Of a stretch of 64,000 nucleotides of DNA, positions 21,263 through 33,339 are shown piece after piece. The first letter of the stretch is position 1, and every line of letters begins with the position of its first letter. Both the position numbers and the translations under genes were made by a program. This DNA comes from Larix kaempferi (taxonomy: Eukaryota > Streptophyta > Pinopsida > Pinales > Pinaceae): contig BSBM01000904.1 in assembly GCA_027924585.1 (NCBI GenBank), positions 19,119,001-19,183,000 on the forward strand, written 5' to 3'. The notes below the pieces were generated by a model. That model made no database searches, was not told where the DNA came from, and saw nothing but the letters and a program-made list of their open reading frames with translations.

Positions 21263-21745
21263 CAAAGGTGTTTGACACCCACCTTGACCACATATTACAA
21301 TGTTATTACATATTTACCCCCCCAAGGGACTTGAAAAGACATTTTTTACAAGGAAAAACATGGTGACACACTAATGCAAGACATCAAAACTAAGGATTCG
21401 AACACCATCCTGGGGAAGATGCATTAGTACATACTCATGGTTTTGGAGGATTGAATGAAAAAGACTAGACAAACTCCAATCACTAGGATATAAGTTCCTT
21501 CTAGGTGAAAAAACACTCCAGAGCAGTACTAAGACAAGTGACCCATTTGTGTTAGACCTTTTACACATATAATAGGATGTCATGTCATTTTACAATCATG
21601 AACTTTTGACCATGGGAAAAAGAGATGTACAAGGCAAAAAACAAGGACCAGAAGAGTTCTTGAGCTGGAACATGGAACTGAGGGTTCACTATGTCTTTGT
21701 CATCTTCTATTTGCAAATTATCCCGTGCTAACTAGGTGGTAATAG
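21263..21745 (+). repeat. Direct repeat copy 2 with the uninterrupted target site
   Basis: Reads GGTGTTTGACACCCACCTTGACCACATATTAC without interruption, whereas copy 1 carries the nested element at the same point. It ends just before the hAT transposase remnant. Confidence 0.8.
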
Positions 21746-22980
21746 GCCCTTCCTATAATAATTTGAGAGGGAAAGTTCTTCAAGGGTAGAAGGTTGATTG
21801 CACTCGGAGGTTAGATGATCTCAAAGAATCATATGAGATCATCAGATGCAATGTTATGTCAGATGGGAAGGGCAAATCCATTCTGAATTTCTTGGTTAAT
21901 TGTTCCACGGAGACAATGGTTTTTAAATTTTTGATTCATCTGCAGCATATGTTAAAGATGCACAATTATTATGTGATTGTTAGATAACGTTATCCAAGAG
22001 ATAAACCCGCAATATGTTGTCCAAGTAATTACAAACAATGCTACTAATTATGTTGCTATTAGGAGGTTGCTTATGCAAAGTTATTCATGCTTGTAATGGA
22101 ATCCTTTTGTTTCCCATTGCATTGATTTGATGTTAGAGGACATTGACAATCTTCCTTGGAACAAGGAAGTTATTGATTAAGCTCGAAGTGTTACAATATA
22201 TATATATATATATATGTTCTCTCACTCATGAGTAATACACAGGGAACAAAGAGTTGGTTTGTCCTACACTCACATGATTCACCACTAGCGTCATTTCTCT
22301 TTAGTGTCTCCGCAAGATTGCTTGTGTCATTGATTAAGCTCGAAGTGTTACAATATATATATATGTTCTCTCACTCAGGAGACAATACACATGGAACAAA
22401 GAGTTGGTGTGTCCCGCACTCACATGATTCACCACTAGCTTCATTTCTCTTTAGTGTCTCCGCAAGACTGCTTGTGTCTATAGCACTAGAATTGATGGGT
22501 GGGCAAGCCATAGCCCAACTAGTGAAATTTGATTAGAATTTTTGGGTAGGAGTGCAAGAGGTATGTATCATTAGTGAACCTTTGGTAAAGGTTCTTCATT
22601 TGGTTGACAGTGACAATTCCGCAATGGACAACTTGTATGAGGCCATGGATAGGGCCAACGAAGTTGTCCATCTATACTATGATGACAAGGTGGAGGAGGG
22701 ATTCACCAAACAAGCTGAGCTATGGAGTATGAGTGACGAGCGATGGAATAATAGTCTCCATCATCCCATTCTTGCTACAGGGCTCTACCTTTACCCTGCG
22801 TTCTCTTATGCATGTGGATTTTAGTTTGATGTTGAGGTCATGGATGGATCTCTCTAGTGCATTCTGAGGATGGTGTTAATTCCCTATGAATGTTCAAAGA
22901 TTTCCAAATAGATGGAGATCTATAGGCTGGTAATTGGCACTTTTGGCTATGACATGGTTGTCCAAGATAGAACCATGAGG
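21745..22980 (+). pseudogene. hAT transposase remnant (DUF659-like and core)
   Basis: Broken + strand coding for a BED/DUF659-class plant hAT transposase. Segments in order: SYNNLRGKVLQ and CNVMSDGKGKSILNFLVNCS (21750-21900), where the family usually has MxDGWTDxRGRxLxNFLVN, so the GWTD part is missing. Then, in another frame, QYVVQVITNNATNYVAIRRL and HCIDLMLEDIDNLPWNKEV (22009-22190), matching the family's NVVQVVTDNAANYVAAGKLL and HCIDLMLEDIGK. After a 157-bp duplication comes ISEPLVKVLHLVDSDN, YEAMDRANEVV and RWNNSLHHPILATGLYLYPA (22560-22800), matching EPLVxVLRLVD and RWxxQLHxPLHAAGYYLNP. Stops and frameshifts show it is inactive. Confidence 0.8.
22172..22480. repeat. 157-bp tandem duplication interrupting the hAT transposase remnant
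   Basis: Two copies start ATTGATTAAGCTCGAAGTG at 22172 and 22329, each with a (TA)n run (longer in copy 1) and ending near CGCAAGA(T/C)TGCTTGTGTC. The repeat lies between conserved transposase blocks. Confidence 0.85.
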
Positions 22981-23509
22981 ATGCCAAGTAAGCTTTGAAG
23001 TTCAATCTTCAAGTACAATTTGTTTAAAACTTTCAAATTTCAATGTCTTTAGTATTTACTCTTTCCTTTCTATCTATTTCTTACTTGGTAGAAATTTAAG
23101 TCGTTATTTTCCTTTGATTCTATTCATTACAGATGTGTGGTGTTGTTATCACACAACTTGTAGTTGTCCCTAAAGGTATCCCATCCAGGATGGTAGAGGA
23201 GATGGACAACTAAAGAGGTGACCCAAGAGATGCCACGGTTCCCAATGCAAGTTGGGTGTGACAATAACCGAGGCACTCTTCACTTTAGATCAAGACTAAT
23301 CAATATCAAGGGGGAGACCCTAGCCAACAATGAAGACTAGCTAACCCAAAGGTTCCTAGGGAAATGTGTAAGTTGAGTTATAGAAACCAATGAGTGAATT
23401 AGATCTATAAAAGTTAAGTGGACCCAAGGGTTAAAATGTGGTTGAAGAGGCTTAAGGGGTGACAAGTGTTTCAACCAATGGATGACTAGGGCTACTTATG
23501 AAGATTAGA

Positions 23510-24210
23510 TAGATCTAAGGAGATCTAGTACCATGGAAATTGCACAAGTGGGGCCCACTTCCTTAAAATATGGAAATGGTTCAAATGGGGCCCACAAGGT
23601 CAAGTTAGAGATGAAAACAGTACTAAGGGGTATGCATAGGATGGATCTATGAGTTCAAGATGAAAGAGTTATTACCCACATATGGGATCTAGCAAAAGAC
23701 CACTAGCCCAAGGAGTGCGATTTACCCAAGGGAGGCTATTGCCTTAAATTGAGGGGGCAAATGGAGTCCAAATTCCACCAAATTGTAGATCGGGATAGTT
23801 AAGGCAATTAACAAGGTGGGTTTAAAGTTTCAATTCCAAATGCTTGCTAGATCTTCATAGATCTGAGATTGAAAATGCATCACCAAGTGACCCAAGTGGG
23901 GCCCAACCCTCAAAATGAGGAATGGGGCCCACAAGGTGAAAATCAACAAGGTGAAGCACTAGGGGTAGGTTATCAAGGTTGATCTATCCAAATCAAGTGG
24001 GATCTCACCTACCCACGTCAAGGAACTAGCCAAACTATCTCCCTCAAGGAATGCGAATTGCCGTAAGGAAGGCTAGGTCCTTGGGAAGTGTGCCAAATGG
24101 AGACCGATCACCACCAAACTATAGATCTGAATTGCCATGGATGCTATAGAGGTGGGTTCTTAATTTTATACCCAAAGCCAAGCTAGATCCAAGTAGATCT
24201 AAAAAATTGT
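23510..24210 (+). repeat. Diverged two-copy repeat of about 350 bp
   Basis: Two consecutive blocks share the same ordered landmarks: GTGGGGCCCA, AATGGGGCCCACAAGGT, CCAAGGAGTGCGA or CAAGGAATGCGAA, AAATGGAG(T/A)CC, CCACCAAA, then GGTGGGTT and AGATC. An old tandem duplication; no reading frame is conserved. Confidence 0.6.
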
Positions 24211-27200
24211 AAAATGGGGGTTTTGATTTTAAGTGTTTATGTGACCAAAAGGATGGAGAACAAGTGAAATGGATATGTACCTTGTAGATCTTACCTCAAA
24301 AGCTTGCGGCTACTTTGCATATTGATGAATCTTTCCCTTAGTTACAATTCTAAGCATGATCCAAGTGTCTTCAACCAAAATCGTCCAAGCCCTAGGAGGA
24401 GAGATGTCCCATCCAACCTGTAAACCAAACTACAAAACGTTAGATTTGATCCACAAATCAATGAGATATAAGCATGTCATGTCAAAGAAGCAATCAATAG
24501 ACAAAGCACAATTGAAAAACTCCCTCAAGATGAAGACGTCTTTCCCATGGGGGATGTGAGCAACCCCTACAATCTTGCCATCAGGCAAAACGAACTCTAA
24601 GCTCCAAAGCAATTCGGTCTCCCTCTGTAGAAGTCAATTTTACTTGTTACAAGCAAAGATGTCTAAAAGAAAAGATGCATAACCATGTACAAGAGAAACC
24701 CAATCAAAGCCAAGAAGTAGATCTCCGAAGACAGTATTTTATTCCAAGTTTTCCAGAGCCCAAAGGTGCTTTTACAATAGGGGGGTCTCCTCCTTTTATA
24801 GGATAATAAAGACCAAAACCATAAACCATAAAACCACTTTTTAAAACAACTAGTGGTTGAGATCAAAAGATATAACAATCTAATCAACGGCTAAGATGAG
24901 CCAATACAATATATCACATGGATCACTAAAGTGAGTGATGACGTCATAGCTAGAAAAGACTCAAGGAGGGTGACTCATACATAGGGTTGGCTAAAAGTAC
25001 ATGTGGCACATCATCAAGACCAGGACAAGTCACTACAAGCTCATGGTGGGACTAGGAGGCATTAATTTCCTTCACTAGCATGTCCCCATGGCACAATAAT
25101 ATAAAATATAAGTCTATCACATGTCTAAGTGACACAAATGATCAAATCTTGTCCCCAAAATCTGAGAGAGACAAGCAGTAAAAGCCCTCCTGTAACCACT
25201 GTGGACCCCACTGACTGATGTCAACTGATTTGGAAGAAGAGGGGTTCACCATGGATGAACTCTGAGAAGACCAAGTGCCAAAACCTTGCCTCAATTGCCC
25301 AAATTGAATTCCTCAGTGACCCTTTTATTCCATTTTTTAATCCTCCTGAAAACCTTGAAAGTGCTCCAAATTGCCACCCAGGGTGCCCTACGCTGTCAAA
25401 CTGAGTGCACTAGGATGTCTGGAAGGGGGGTATAATGGTAAAAACAAGTGGCTGGACCACCCCCTTCCTCTACAACGCCCTAGGCAACGATTGGCCTCCA
25501 ATGCCTCTGCTGGACAGGCTGGATCAACATGCCCAAACTGGTCAACAGGTGGATAACTGCAACTATCATCATCAAAAGCTCCCAGAACTGAAAGATAAGT
25601 GTCTCAATGGATCCGGAAGACCCAAATCCACTAGAGATGAGTACTCATACACCTTATGATAACCTGTGGGGTCATCAGCATGGTCCACCATACCCGGACA
25701 GTATAAAATATGATGATCTGGAAATAATAATAAAACTGATCAACTGCATCAATCATCATCTGAAGCATATGTCCAACATATGGAATCATCAATAAGTATA
25801 TGTGGGATCATAGATCATCATCCATAAGCATAAGTGGTCCACCTCATCATGGATCCCAAGAATGACCATGGTCAAACTATGTTTGACTAGGTCAAAATAC
25901 AACCAAAGACTAGATTATAACAATAGACTAAGACATGTTCCTTTAATCACACTCACAACTTAACTTAAAGTATAAACATCATTTAGTGGCAGTTAATACA
26001 TATATATTTCAATGTTATTTATAATTTACTTGCACAGAAGCTTTAAAGACATACTTACCCAATGGACATGGCCTAACTGCTAGCAAAGGATGAAGGCTAA
26101 GGACAGAGCTAGGCGAAAGGGATGACTTGACCAAACTCAACTAAGTGACATTTTTGATGGGGAAAGGGGGAGCTACACTATGTGCTGGACAAAATAACAA
26201 AGGGAAGGGCTGTGCCTCAAAAATGGATAAGTTGTTTAGAGAGTGCTTATTCAACTTAGGCATCATGTCTACATCAAGTTGATCCAGGTTCATTAGGATC
26301 ATTCATTTCATTTCCATGGCCTTTTTGGCCTATATGACTCCTGGGATTTCACATGCGCTAAAAAGCACAACTAATCGCAGCTTGCATCCGAGGCATATTT
26401 ACATTTACAAGATCAACAATTTTTAGATATAGCATTTGTTTAACCATTGCTTTTTGGACCTTTTCTATACCCTTCATGGGGTATTTAAGTAGTTCATTGC
26501 TTTAGCCTTTATTCATGTGTGTTGATAAGCACATTCTAGAATTTTAAGTTCACAAGCTTTATAATAATTTCCAATATAAGTAGTACATGTGCTTTCAGTT
26601 TTAGCCAACAACAACTCAAGCGACTAGAGGGAGTTCTGCACAATGCCAAACATCGAGACAACCGACCAGAATGATATAGACATACAATCCAACTCACCAA
26701 AGGCAAGTTCTGTTACCAACTGAGAGCTGAGACACAAAACAAACATGGATGCGATCCAACACAAAGGTAGAAATGGGGAAATCCTCCATATCAAAAAGTC
26801 AAGAAGGCAAGTCAAGGTGAAAGCCAAATAAGGAAGGTCATGGATGGATGGAGTCAAGTGAATGTGGTGCCTAAGCGAGCAGACAAAGATGTCAAGAAAG
26901 ACCATGTTTATGCTCACATGAGGGTAATGAAACCAATGGGTATTGTCAGAAAACCTTAGAGTGCAAGTAATACATCCAATTTTTATATTTTAACATCATC
27001 CAAGATATTTCATTTCATTTTAAATAGTACTGCCACATCATGAATCATATACCAAGTCAATGCTATGAAGATGACTAAAACAACAAGATAATAATCTAGT
27101 GCTAATAATCACAAGTCCATAGGTCACATCATATCATAATAATCATCCATAAACAACTAAAACACTGCACTAAAACTGAATGGAACAAAAGGTTACATCG

Positions 27201-27415
27201 GTCATCAAATCTAAGCTCTCAAGGCTCAACTTTGGCACAAGGTCTAATCAATGTCTGATACATATACTACTCTGATCCATAAGTGATCTCAAATAAATAT
27301 GCTCATCATAGCTGATCTCTGTAAAAGCAAGGCTCTGAAAAGTGCAGATATCTGCTCAACAAGAATAGTAGCCCAGCTACTATGGTGTGATAACAGGTGT
27401 ATACACTATGGTGGC
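24211..27415. other. Unassigned interior of the large hAT element
   Basis: About 3.2 kb with no supported gene. The open frames of 60-97 codons show no domain. It is probably a mix of element sequence and old inserts. Confidence 0.35.
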
Positions 27416-27606
27416 AAAAGGGTTAGCTCAATTGGTAAGACGTGCGCACACTCTCTCGGTACGGGGGGAGGTCACGAGTTCAAGCCTTAAGTCCTAAGGG
27501 GTTAGGCCAGTCGCTGTTGTTGGCCGACGGTTTACCATCCTTACCATCCATGAAATGGGGGGAAGTATTGGTGGGTTTCCCGTGTGTCGTCTTCGCTAGA
27601 AAAAAA
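27416..27606 (+). mobile_element. tRNA-derived SINE, second family
   Basis: The + strand reads GGTTAGCTCAATTGGTAAGA (A box, TAGCTCAATTGG) and, about 45 bases later, GGTCACGAGTTCAAGCC (B box type GxGTTCAAGCC). A body with GGGGTTAGGCCAGTCGC and a CGTCTTCGCTAGAAAAAAAA tail-like end follows. The combination of a tRNA-like head and A-rich end indicates a SINE rather than a tRNA gene: the cloverleaf after the A box is not closed. No clear target duplication was found. Confidence 0.65.
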
Positions 27607-27833
27607 AGAGTCCTAGATTTGTAGAAACTTGCTATTAGGGTGCTAAGTCAAACTTGTAACCGTTCAAGGTGTGAGCACAACTAGAATGCCATCCATGAAA
27701 TGGGGGGAAGTATTGGTGGGTTTCCCTTGTGTCGTCTTCGCTGGAAAAAAAAGAGTCCTAGAGTTGTAAAAACTTGCTATTAGGGTGCTAAGTCAAACTT
27801 GTAACCCTTCAAGGTGTGAGCACAACTAGAATC
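27544..27833 (+). repeat. 145-bp tandem duplication of the SINE tail and flank
   Basis: 27544-27688 and 27689-27833 both start CCATCCATGAAATGGGG and end GAGCACAACTAGAAT. They include the A-run of the SINE. Only a few substitutions separate them. Confidence 0.9.
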
Positions 27834-27984
27834 CCTTTGAAAAGGCATATTCCAAGAAGTGCAAGAAGTTATCAATGTTCAAGAATCGAAATTTAAATTT
27901 AAATCGTTTACAATTTCATTAATTTTGAATTTTAACTTATTATAATTTTGAATTTATTATCACCCTCTAACTATGGCCTTCATA

Positions 27985-28330
27985 TAGGTTAGATATTGAG
28001 CACCTTAATGACATGGTTTATGTCTACTACAATTTAAGGTTGCAGGTGAAGGAGATTGACAAAGTACCCAATGCAGATGCTATTTCATTGGATGAGATTG
28101 ACACTTCCAGTAAATTGAGGGTGGAGACTGAGGAGCCCGCAATGGAGGAGGCAGCTAAGTGGTTGGGGGAAGAGGAGGATGTCGATCCAAATGTGTTGTA
28201 CAAGGAGGAGGGGGAGGAGGAGGATGTTCCACTTCTAGAGGATGATGATGAGATTGATATTGTGGTGCAACCAGTGCCACCACCTCCATGAAGACATGCA
28301 ACTAGGACTAGGAGGAGACAACTCATATTG
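27985..28330 (+). pseudogene. hAT transposase C-terminal remnant
   Basis: Reads LNDMVYVYYNLRLQVKEID followed by an acidic tail, stopping at 28289. LxDLVYVxYNLRL is the conserved end of the hAT C-terminal dimerisation region in plant DUF659-type transposases, normally followed by an acidic, poorly conserved tail. After the stop the frame continues with RHATRTRRRQL-like basic sequence. It lies 5 kb downstream of the central transposase blocks and 0.8 kb inside the right terminus, consistent with one original element on the + strand. Confidence 0.7.
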
Positions 28331-29198
28331 GATTCCACCTTAGCCCCATTACCTTCTACCACAACCCAAGCAGTTGGGCCCTCCAGTTCCACCCCAGGAT
28401 TATCTAGAGCACCTACAAGACCACTTACTACTTCTAGAAGAAGAGTGGTGTCCCTTGCCCACAAAATGGATAGACAGAATCGATGATTTCTATTATTTAT
28501 CATTGTACTGTGTAGTATTTAGATGCCTCATGAGTCATGATGATTCATCTCATGAGATAAATTTATTTTTGTCATTTGATGTGGTTTTATATCCTTTTAT
28601 CACGAACAAATTTTAGAATTTTTTAGTTGTGTTGATATGTGATCATGATGCACCATTTGGCATCTTATGCATCTTATATATTAGTTATATTTTCATACTT
28701 ATGTAGTAATGTGTTTATTTTATGTTGTTTTTTTTTGTTTGCCATTTTGTCCCTGACTTGTGGGACTAGCTTGTGTTCTAAGAAACAATGACCTAGGGGC
28801 ATCTAAGCCATCAAAATCACTCAGGGATCGCACTCGGCCTGGGCCACACCAACCCTTAGCATAGATGGATTTTGAAGTGTCTCCTCCCGACTACCTTGCG
28901 GGTCGCCATGCAATTGAGGCCGTGGAAACCAATCGTGCTAGCGGAATTTGACATGATGTTGTTGTTTCTTAAAATGTTAGAAAGATTGAAAAAAGATTAT
29001 TATTTTTGTATTTTTTTTTAAGTTTCCCGATATTTTGCAATATTTTATCCGATATTGTTGACAAGTTATATTTTGGACCCTTGGTGATATATTCACGTAC
29101 ATGATATATGTAACTATGGTTTCCACTCCATGAAATGCACTAAGTGTTAGATGTTTATATGCATTGCTAAGCCACAAGCCATCCAATCATGCCATTAT

Positions 29199-29472
29199 TA
29201 TCAAATAAGAGGATTGCACCACATCATGAAGAATGTTAATCACTGAGCATATGCTAACTCATCCACTAGACCATCATCGGAACATGAACACACATCATTC
29301 GTCACTCCCTAGCCATCATCAAATCAAGCACTTGCTATCAAATAAGAGGATTGCACCACATCATGAAGAATGTTAATCTCCGGGCATATGCTAACTCATC
29401 CACTAGACCATCATCAAAACATGAACACGCATCATCCATCACTCCGTAGCCATCATCAAATCAAGCACTTGT
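29199..29472 (+). repeat. 137-bp tandem duplication
   Basis: 29199-29335 and 29336-29472 both start TATCAAATAAGAGGATTGC and end ATCAAATCAAGCACTTG, with about eight differences. Confidence 0.9.
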
Positions 29473-29639
29473 GAGCATCATCTCTAAGACAAAAATCACA
29501 CGTACCTCAGTCCATCCAATGAATCATTTTGCAATCTCTATTCTTGTGATAAAAATCATATGTATAATGGTCATACAACATGCAAAGTGATAGTTGCCTC
29601 CAACTTGGGGATAAGTACTCTTGATAAGAGTGCATGAGT

Positions 29640-29940
29640 GTTAGCCTATGGCTTACCTAATTAATCATTGAGTCTTCATGTCACGATTATTTGCATTATT
29701 CATTTAGGATAATAATGTTGAATAGTTTGTCATTGATGTCAAAGTCCCAAGATGTCCTTGGAAGTGCAAATAAAAAAATGTTTGTCATAAAGATGCTTGA
29801 TGATCTCAACCTTAGTAAAAGTGTCATGAGGAAGTGAAGTGATCATCATGTGTCATGATCTTGATGCATAAAGAAGCACTGTTTGAAGTCAAGCCAAACA
29901 TAAAGGAAAATGCCCACAGGGCACTAGAAGAAATATAAGA
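29640..29940 (+). repeat. Empty-site paralogue of the Copia insertion at 30247
   Basis: Contains AGTCTTCATGTCACGATTAT followed by CATTTAGGATAATAA and a long downstream block. The same sequence appears split by the Copia element: left part at 30190-30246, right part at 36777-37020. It is the uninterrupted copy of a direct duplication with a period of about 550 bp before the Copia inserted. Confidence 0.85.
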
Positions 29941-30246
29941 AATGTCCATAATAAATAGGCTAGATAATAGTAATCCATGTAGAATAGTAAAATATAATTG
30001 AATAATGAATAATGAGGTGATTACAATACAATGAGTGTGCCATATTTATATTACTCCTAAAGGTACCTTTGGTGACTGTACACAAAGGGTTGCAACCCTG
30101 AGTTCAAATATTTATTTATTATTATTTATTGCTTTTTAAATAATTGTCATTATTTATTATTATTATAATACTTTATGTATGTTACAGTTATCCTATGGCT
30201 TATCTGATCATCCTATGGCTTATCTGATCAATCACTAAGTCTTCAT
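29941..30246. other. Spacer before Copia 5' LTR
   Basis: AT-rich with TTATT runs. Near 30191-30230 the motif TCCTATGGCTTATCTGATCA occurs twice in tandem. It ends in the target duplication TTCAT (30242-30246). Confidence 0.6.
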
Positions 30247-30840
30247 TGTTGAAATATTGTAACTTCTAAGAATATTATATTTGTACTTTATTATTCCGGA
30301 GATGTTTCATTCCTCCGTGAAGACCTTATTGTATATCCGGAGATGTTTTATTCCTCCGTGGATAATGTGGTAACTTGGGTTATTAGACTTCCCTAGTGGG
30401 GGTTGGCCGTGTATGAGTCATGTGGGTTAAAGGGTTATTAGATCACCCTAGTGGGGTCGCCCCTGTCACATTATGTTAAGTAGTTAAGTTGGGGCTGACC
30501 TAGTTAGTGTAAAAGTCAAGTCGGAGTTGTGTATAAATAGAGGAGGTGTGTTCCTCATTTAACACACTTTCACTCACTTGTGATTAGCGCATAGGTGAGA
30601 GAGAGATCTGCTATGGAGGAGAAGGAGCTCATGTTTGTGGATTACATCTTTGTATTTGTTGGTCATCTATATTGAGGAAGCTTTGCATGGTTTTCTACCC
30701 CATGAGGGTTTCCCAGGATAAATCTGTGTCTCTTGTGTTTATGCTGTGGTTGTTGTTCTTTCAGCGATCCTGTATATGCTATTGTTGTGAAATGGAATGT
30801 AATACTGATATTCTTTGTCTTAGCATATTGAATTTTAACA
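30247..30840 (+). repeat. Copia 5' LTR, 594 bp
   Basis: TGTTGAAATATTGTAACTTC ... GAATTTTAACA. It contains a TATA box and CCGGAGATGTTT repeats (30297 and 30339). Confidence 0.95.
30532..30540 (+). promoter_or_regulatory. LTR TATA box
   Basis: TATAAATAG in the 5' LTR, matched by TATAAATA at 36463-36470 in the 3' LTR and on the minus strand near 14960 in the solo LTR. Its conservation in all three copies supports a pol II promoter of the element. Confidence 0.75.
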
Positions 30841-30852
30841 TGGTATCAGAGC
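30841..30852 (+). promoter_or_regulatory. Copia primer binding site, tRNA-iMet
   Basis: TGGTATCAGAGC directly follows the 5' LTR, the plant Copia primer site for initiator tRNA-Met. Confidence 0.92.
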
Positions 30853-31875
30853 TAGCCTGAAGGAAGGCAATGCATGGCACTTACGACACTTGTCTCACTT
30901 GCGACAATTTGAAAGTTAGGGTTTTATATAGCAAAAACCAGTCATCGTGGAACTTTCTTTATAACTCCATTTTGGCGAAGTTTCAGGATCTGAAAACTTT
31001 ATAGGTCATATCTCGAGCTAGGAAGCTCCAAATGAAATTTCATAAAAAGTGAGAGGTAGGGCACGGACTTAGTTTCACATGTATGCTTTTCAAAGGTCGA
31101 AGTTGAAACAGTGACACGTGGCACTCCGTACAAGTTTGCTCTCCTGTTTTATACCATAAACAGGTCATGTTGCGACACTTGGCATAACTATCTCTCAGAG
31201 AATCCAATTGAGGTCAGACCTGTGGGGTTGGAAAGATGGCAGGTCAGGCTACCACAGAGCGAAGTTTCAGACCCTGTGGATTCGTAATTTTAGAGATGCA
31301 CCAGAAACAATCAGGTGCATATTTTTGTCAAAACAGAATTGGATTTTGAGCATCTTCATTTTTGGCTTGTCATTGCTGCGGGAATTTAGTGCTTCGGAGA
31401 AAGTTGGAATTTTTGGAAACAGAGACCACAGCTGAATGCTCCTCATCAAAATCGACATTTAGAGACCAAGATCGAATTTTTTGGTTGGGTAGAAGGCCGG
31501 GCTTGATCAAACCCTAGTTTGGGATTTTGATCAGAAAGATGGAAAATTGGGGCTTCTGCAAAAGTTGGAATTTTTGAAGTCTGTGACCACAGCTCGAAGC
31601 TCCTCAGAAAAATCGAAGTTTAGAGCTTTGGATCGAACTTTTTGGTTGGGCAGAAGGGTGGGCTTTATCAAACCCTAGTTTGGGGTCTTGTTTAGTGAAT
31701 CCAGAAGTTTCAAAGGCAATTTTGAGGGGTCAAATTTTGCAGTTTTCAAAATTGAAGTATACCAGCTTGATCATCTCAGCAAGCCACATCTTTCCATCCT
31801 TTGAGAAGTTTGAAATTCAAAGTTTGAATTTTTAGGGTTTCTCTGACAAACCCTAATCCAGCTCCAGATCCAGTT

Positions 31876-32020
31876 TCAGCAAGTCAAAGTGGATTGAGTT
31901 AATCCTAGAAGAGAATGAATTGGACACCTGCATAAGTGAAGAAGTTCTAGTTCCAGAGGGAGATGAGGCTAAGGCCTTACATAAGAAGACTACAAGCAAT
32001 CCTGATAGGAATGACTTGAG
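31876..32020 (+). pseudogene. Copia gag N-terminal scrap
   Basis: Reads KWIELILEENELDTCISEEV and continues VPEGDEAKALHKKTTSN. This resembles the gag N-terminal segment (W...I...LE.N.LD..I.E.VP.P) just before the AKA..I..S..D.L part. It then loses similarity, so most of gag and the zinc knuckle are deleted. Confidence 0.55.
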
Positions 32021-33339
32021 GAAATACATGTATGTTTTGAAATATGATTATTGATTAAGTCTTCATGCTATTGAGGTTAGTACAATTATGATTGTTTGAT
32101 AATGAATGCATGTGAAGTGATAGAAGACATTCATTGATTAGGTTTATGACACTTATGATTGTACTAATGCACCTGTAGTGTTGTATGAGGATGATGTTGT
32201 CTGCTAACAAGATACAGGTACATCAAGAAAGACAAATCAAGTTCTATGACCATGATGACATGGAGACAAAGACTCATCCATAATCTTTGATCACATAGAA
32301 GCTCTACTTATGAGGTATGTATGACTTTGTTCTACTATGCTTAACTTATGAGATATGCAGGTTCTAGCACAAGGTCTCTAAATCATTGAAGAGAACAAAG
32401 AAGATATTGTTTGGGTATGTTAAGACATAACCAAGCTTGATAATCCAGGTATGTTTTCCTATATCAAGTTAGAATCCTACTTTGTTAGGATCTTAGGTAA
32501 GTATATCTATGCATGAAATGATCATGACCATACATACTTAAGATTATTTAGAATCATAATGTTTTGATAGTATTGAGACTATATTAATGAATGCATGATT
32601 ATGTATGAGATCATGAGGATGACACTAGTGCACACTTAAGCATGCATAGTGGTACATAATGGATGGAAGTTCAAATACATATAATGATGTTATTATAAAA
32701 TAGAGATCAAGCGGGAGGCAACCACACAAACATAGAAGATAAGTATTTGAGTTGTTATTTGAATCTCTGAATAGTTAATGATATTGCTCGTAATAGTTGT
32801 ATGCATATTTGTATTCCTAGAATATATCATGCATAGTATAGCATTGAACAGTATACTACTAAATAGGCATATGATGGGTAAGTTGGACAAACATTCCATT
32901 GTTGCTTGTCTTGAATGAAACCTCTTTGCTAACATGTTTAGAGCTGTGCACGCTCTTGATAGTATGTTCTGGTAGAGATGGAAGGCATCTAGATAACCAT
33001 TGTATGCATACAAGATATGGAAAAGTGTTGTGCCAAAGTATTGGTCAAAATAGTTGCATAACCATGTGAATCATATTTGTATGCATAATAGGTTATCATG
33101 TCAATATGATTTGATGATTATGAAGTATTACTAATCATGAAATTAACTTTGATTTGTAGGAAAGATCACGAAGAATGATGAACACCGAACAAGTGATGGA
33201 TGTTCATCAAGAAGACTTACAAATCAAACATACTATAGAAGGCTCATGGATAGAAGATTCTCTTAGAAAGAGGAAGAGGATCATGACGAGTTGTTTGCTC
33301 CAAGTGGCTAAATAAGACCATTCTCTTAATGGTGTAATT

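Larger units (their letters stand above)
18149..29118 (+). mobile_element. Large degenerate hAT transposon, about 11 kb, with nested inserts
   Basis: The ends are perfect 16-bp inverted repeats CATAGTTACATATATC (18149-18164, and as reverse complement at 29103-29118). The flanking octamers GTTGCCAC (18141-18148) and GTTTCCAC (29119-29126) agree at seven of eight bases, fitting a hAT duplication. Both subtermini repeat CGATAT-type motifs. On the + strand inside are broken hAT transposase segments: a DUF659-like region and following core (21745-22980) and the C-terminal region after the dimerisation domain (27985-28330). Extra sequence, including an inserted element at 18833-20213 and a SINE near 27416, explains the length. 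Coding is dead, with many stops and frameshifts. Confidence 0.75.

Noticed and set aside
20216-21745. LTR pair (direct repeats at 20224 and 21263)
   Set aside because: No TG..CA ends, primer site or polypurine tract at the borders; treated as a plain direct duplication.
27416-27490. Functional tRNA gene
   Set aside because: A and B boxes are present but the anticodon arm and acceptor stem do not close, and an A-rich SINE body follows.
28027-28503. 158-codon minus-strand frame
   Set aside because: It is the antisense shadow of the acidic hAT C-terminal remnant on the + strand; the Ser-rich run mirrors GAG/GAT codons.
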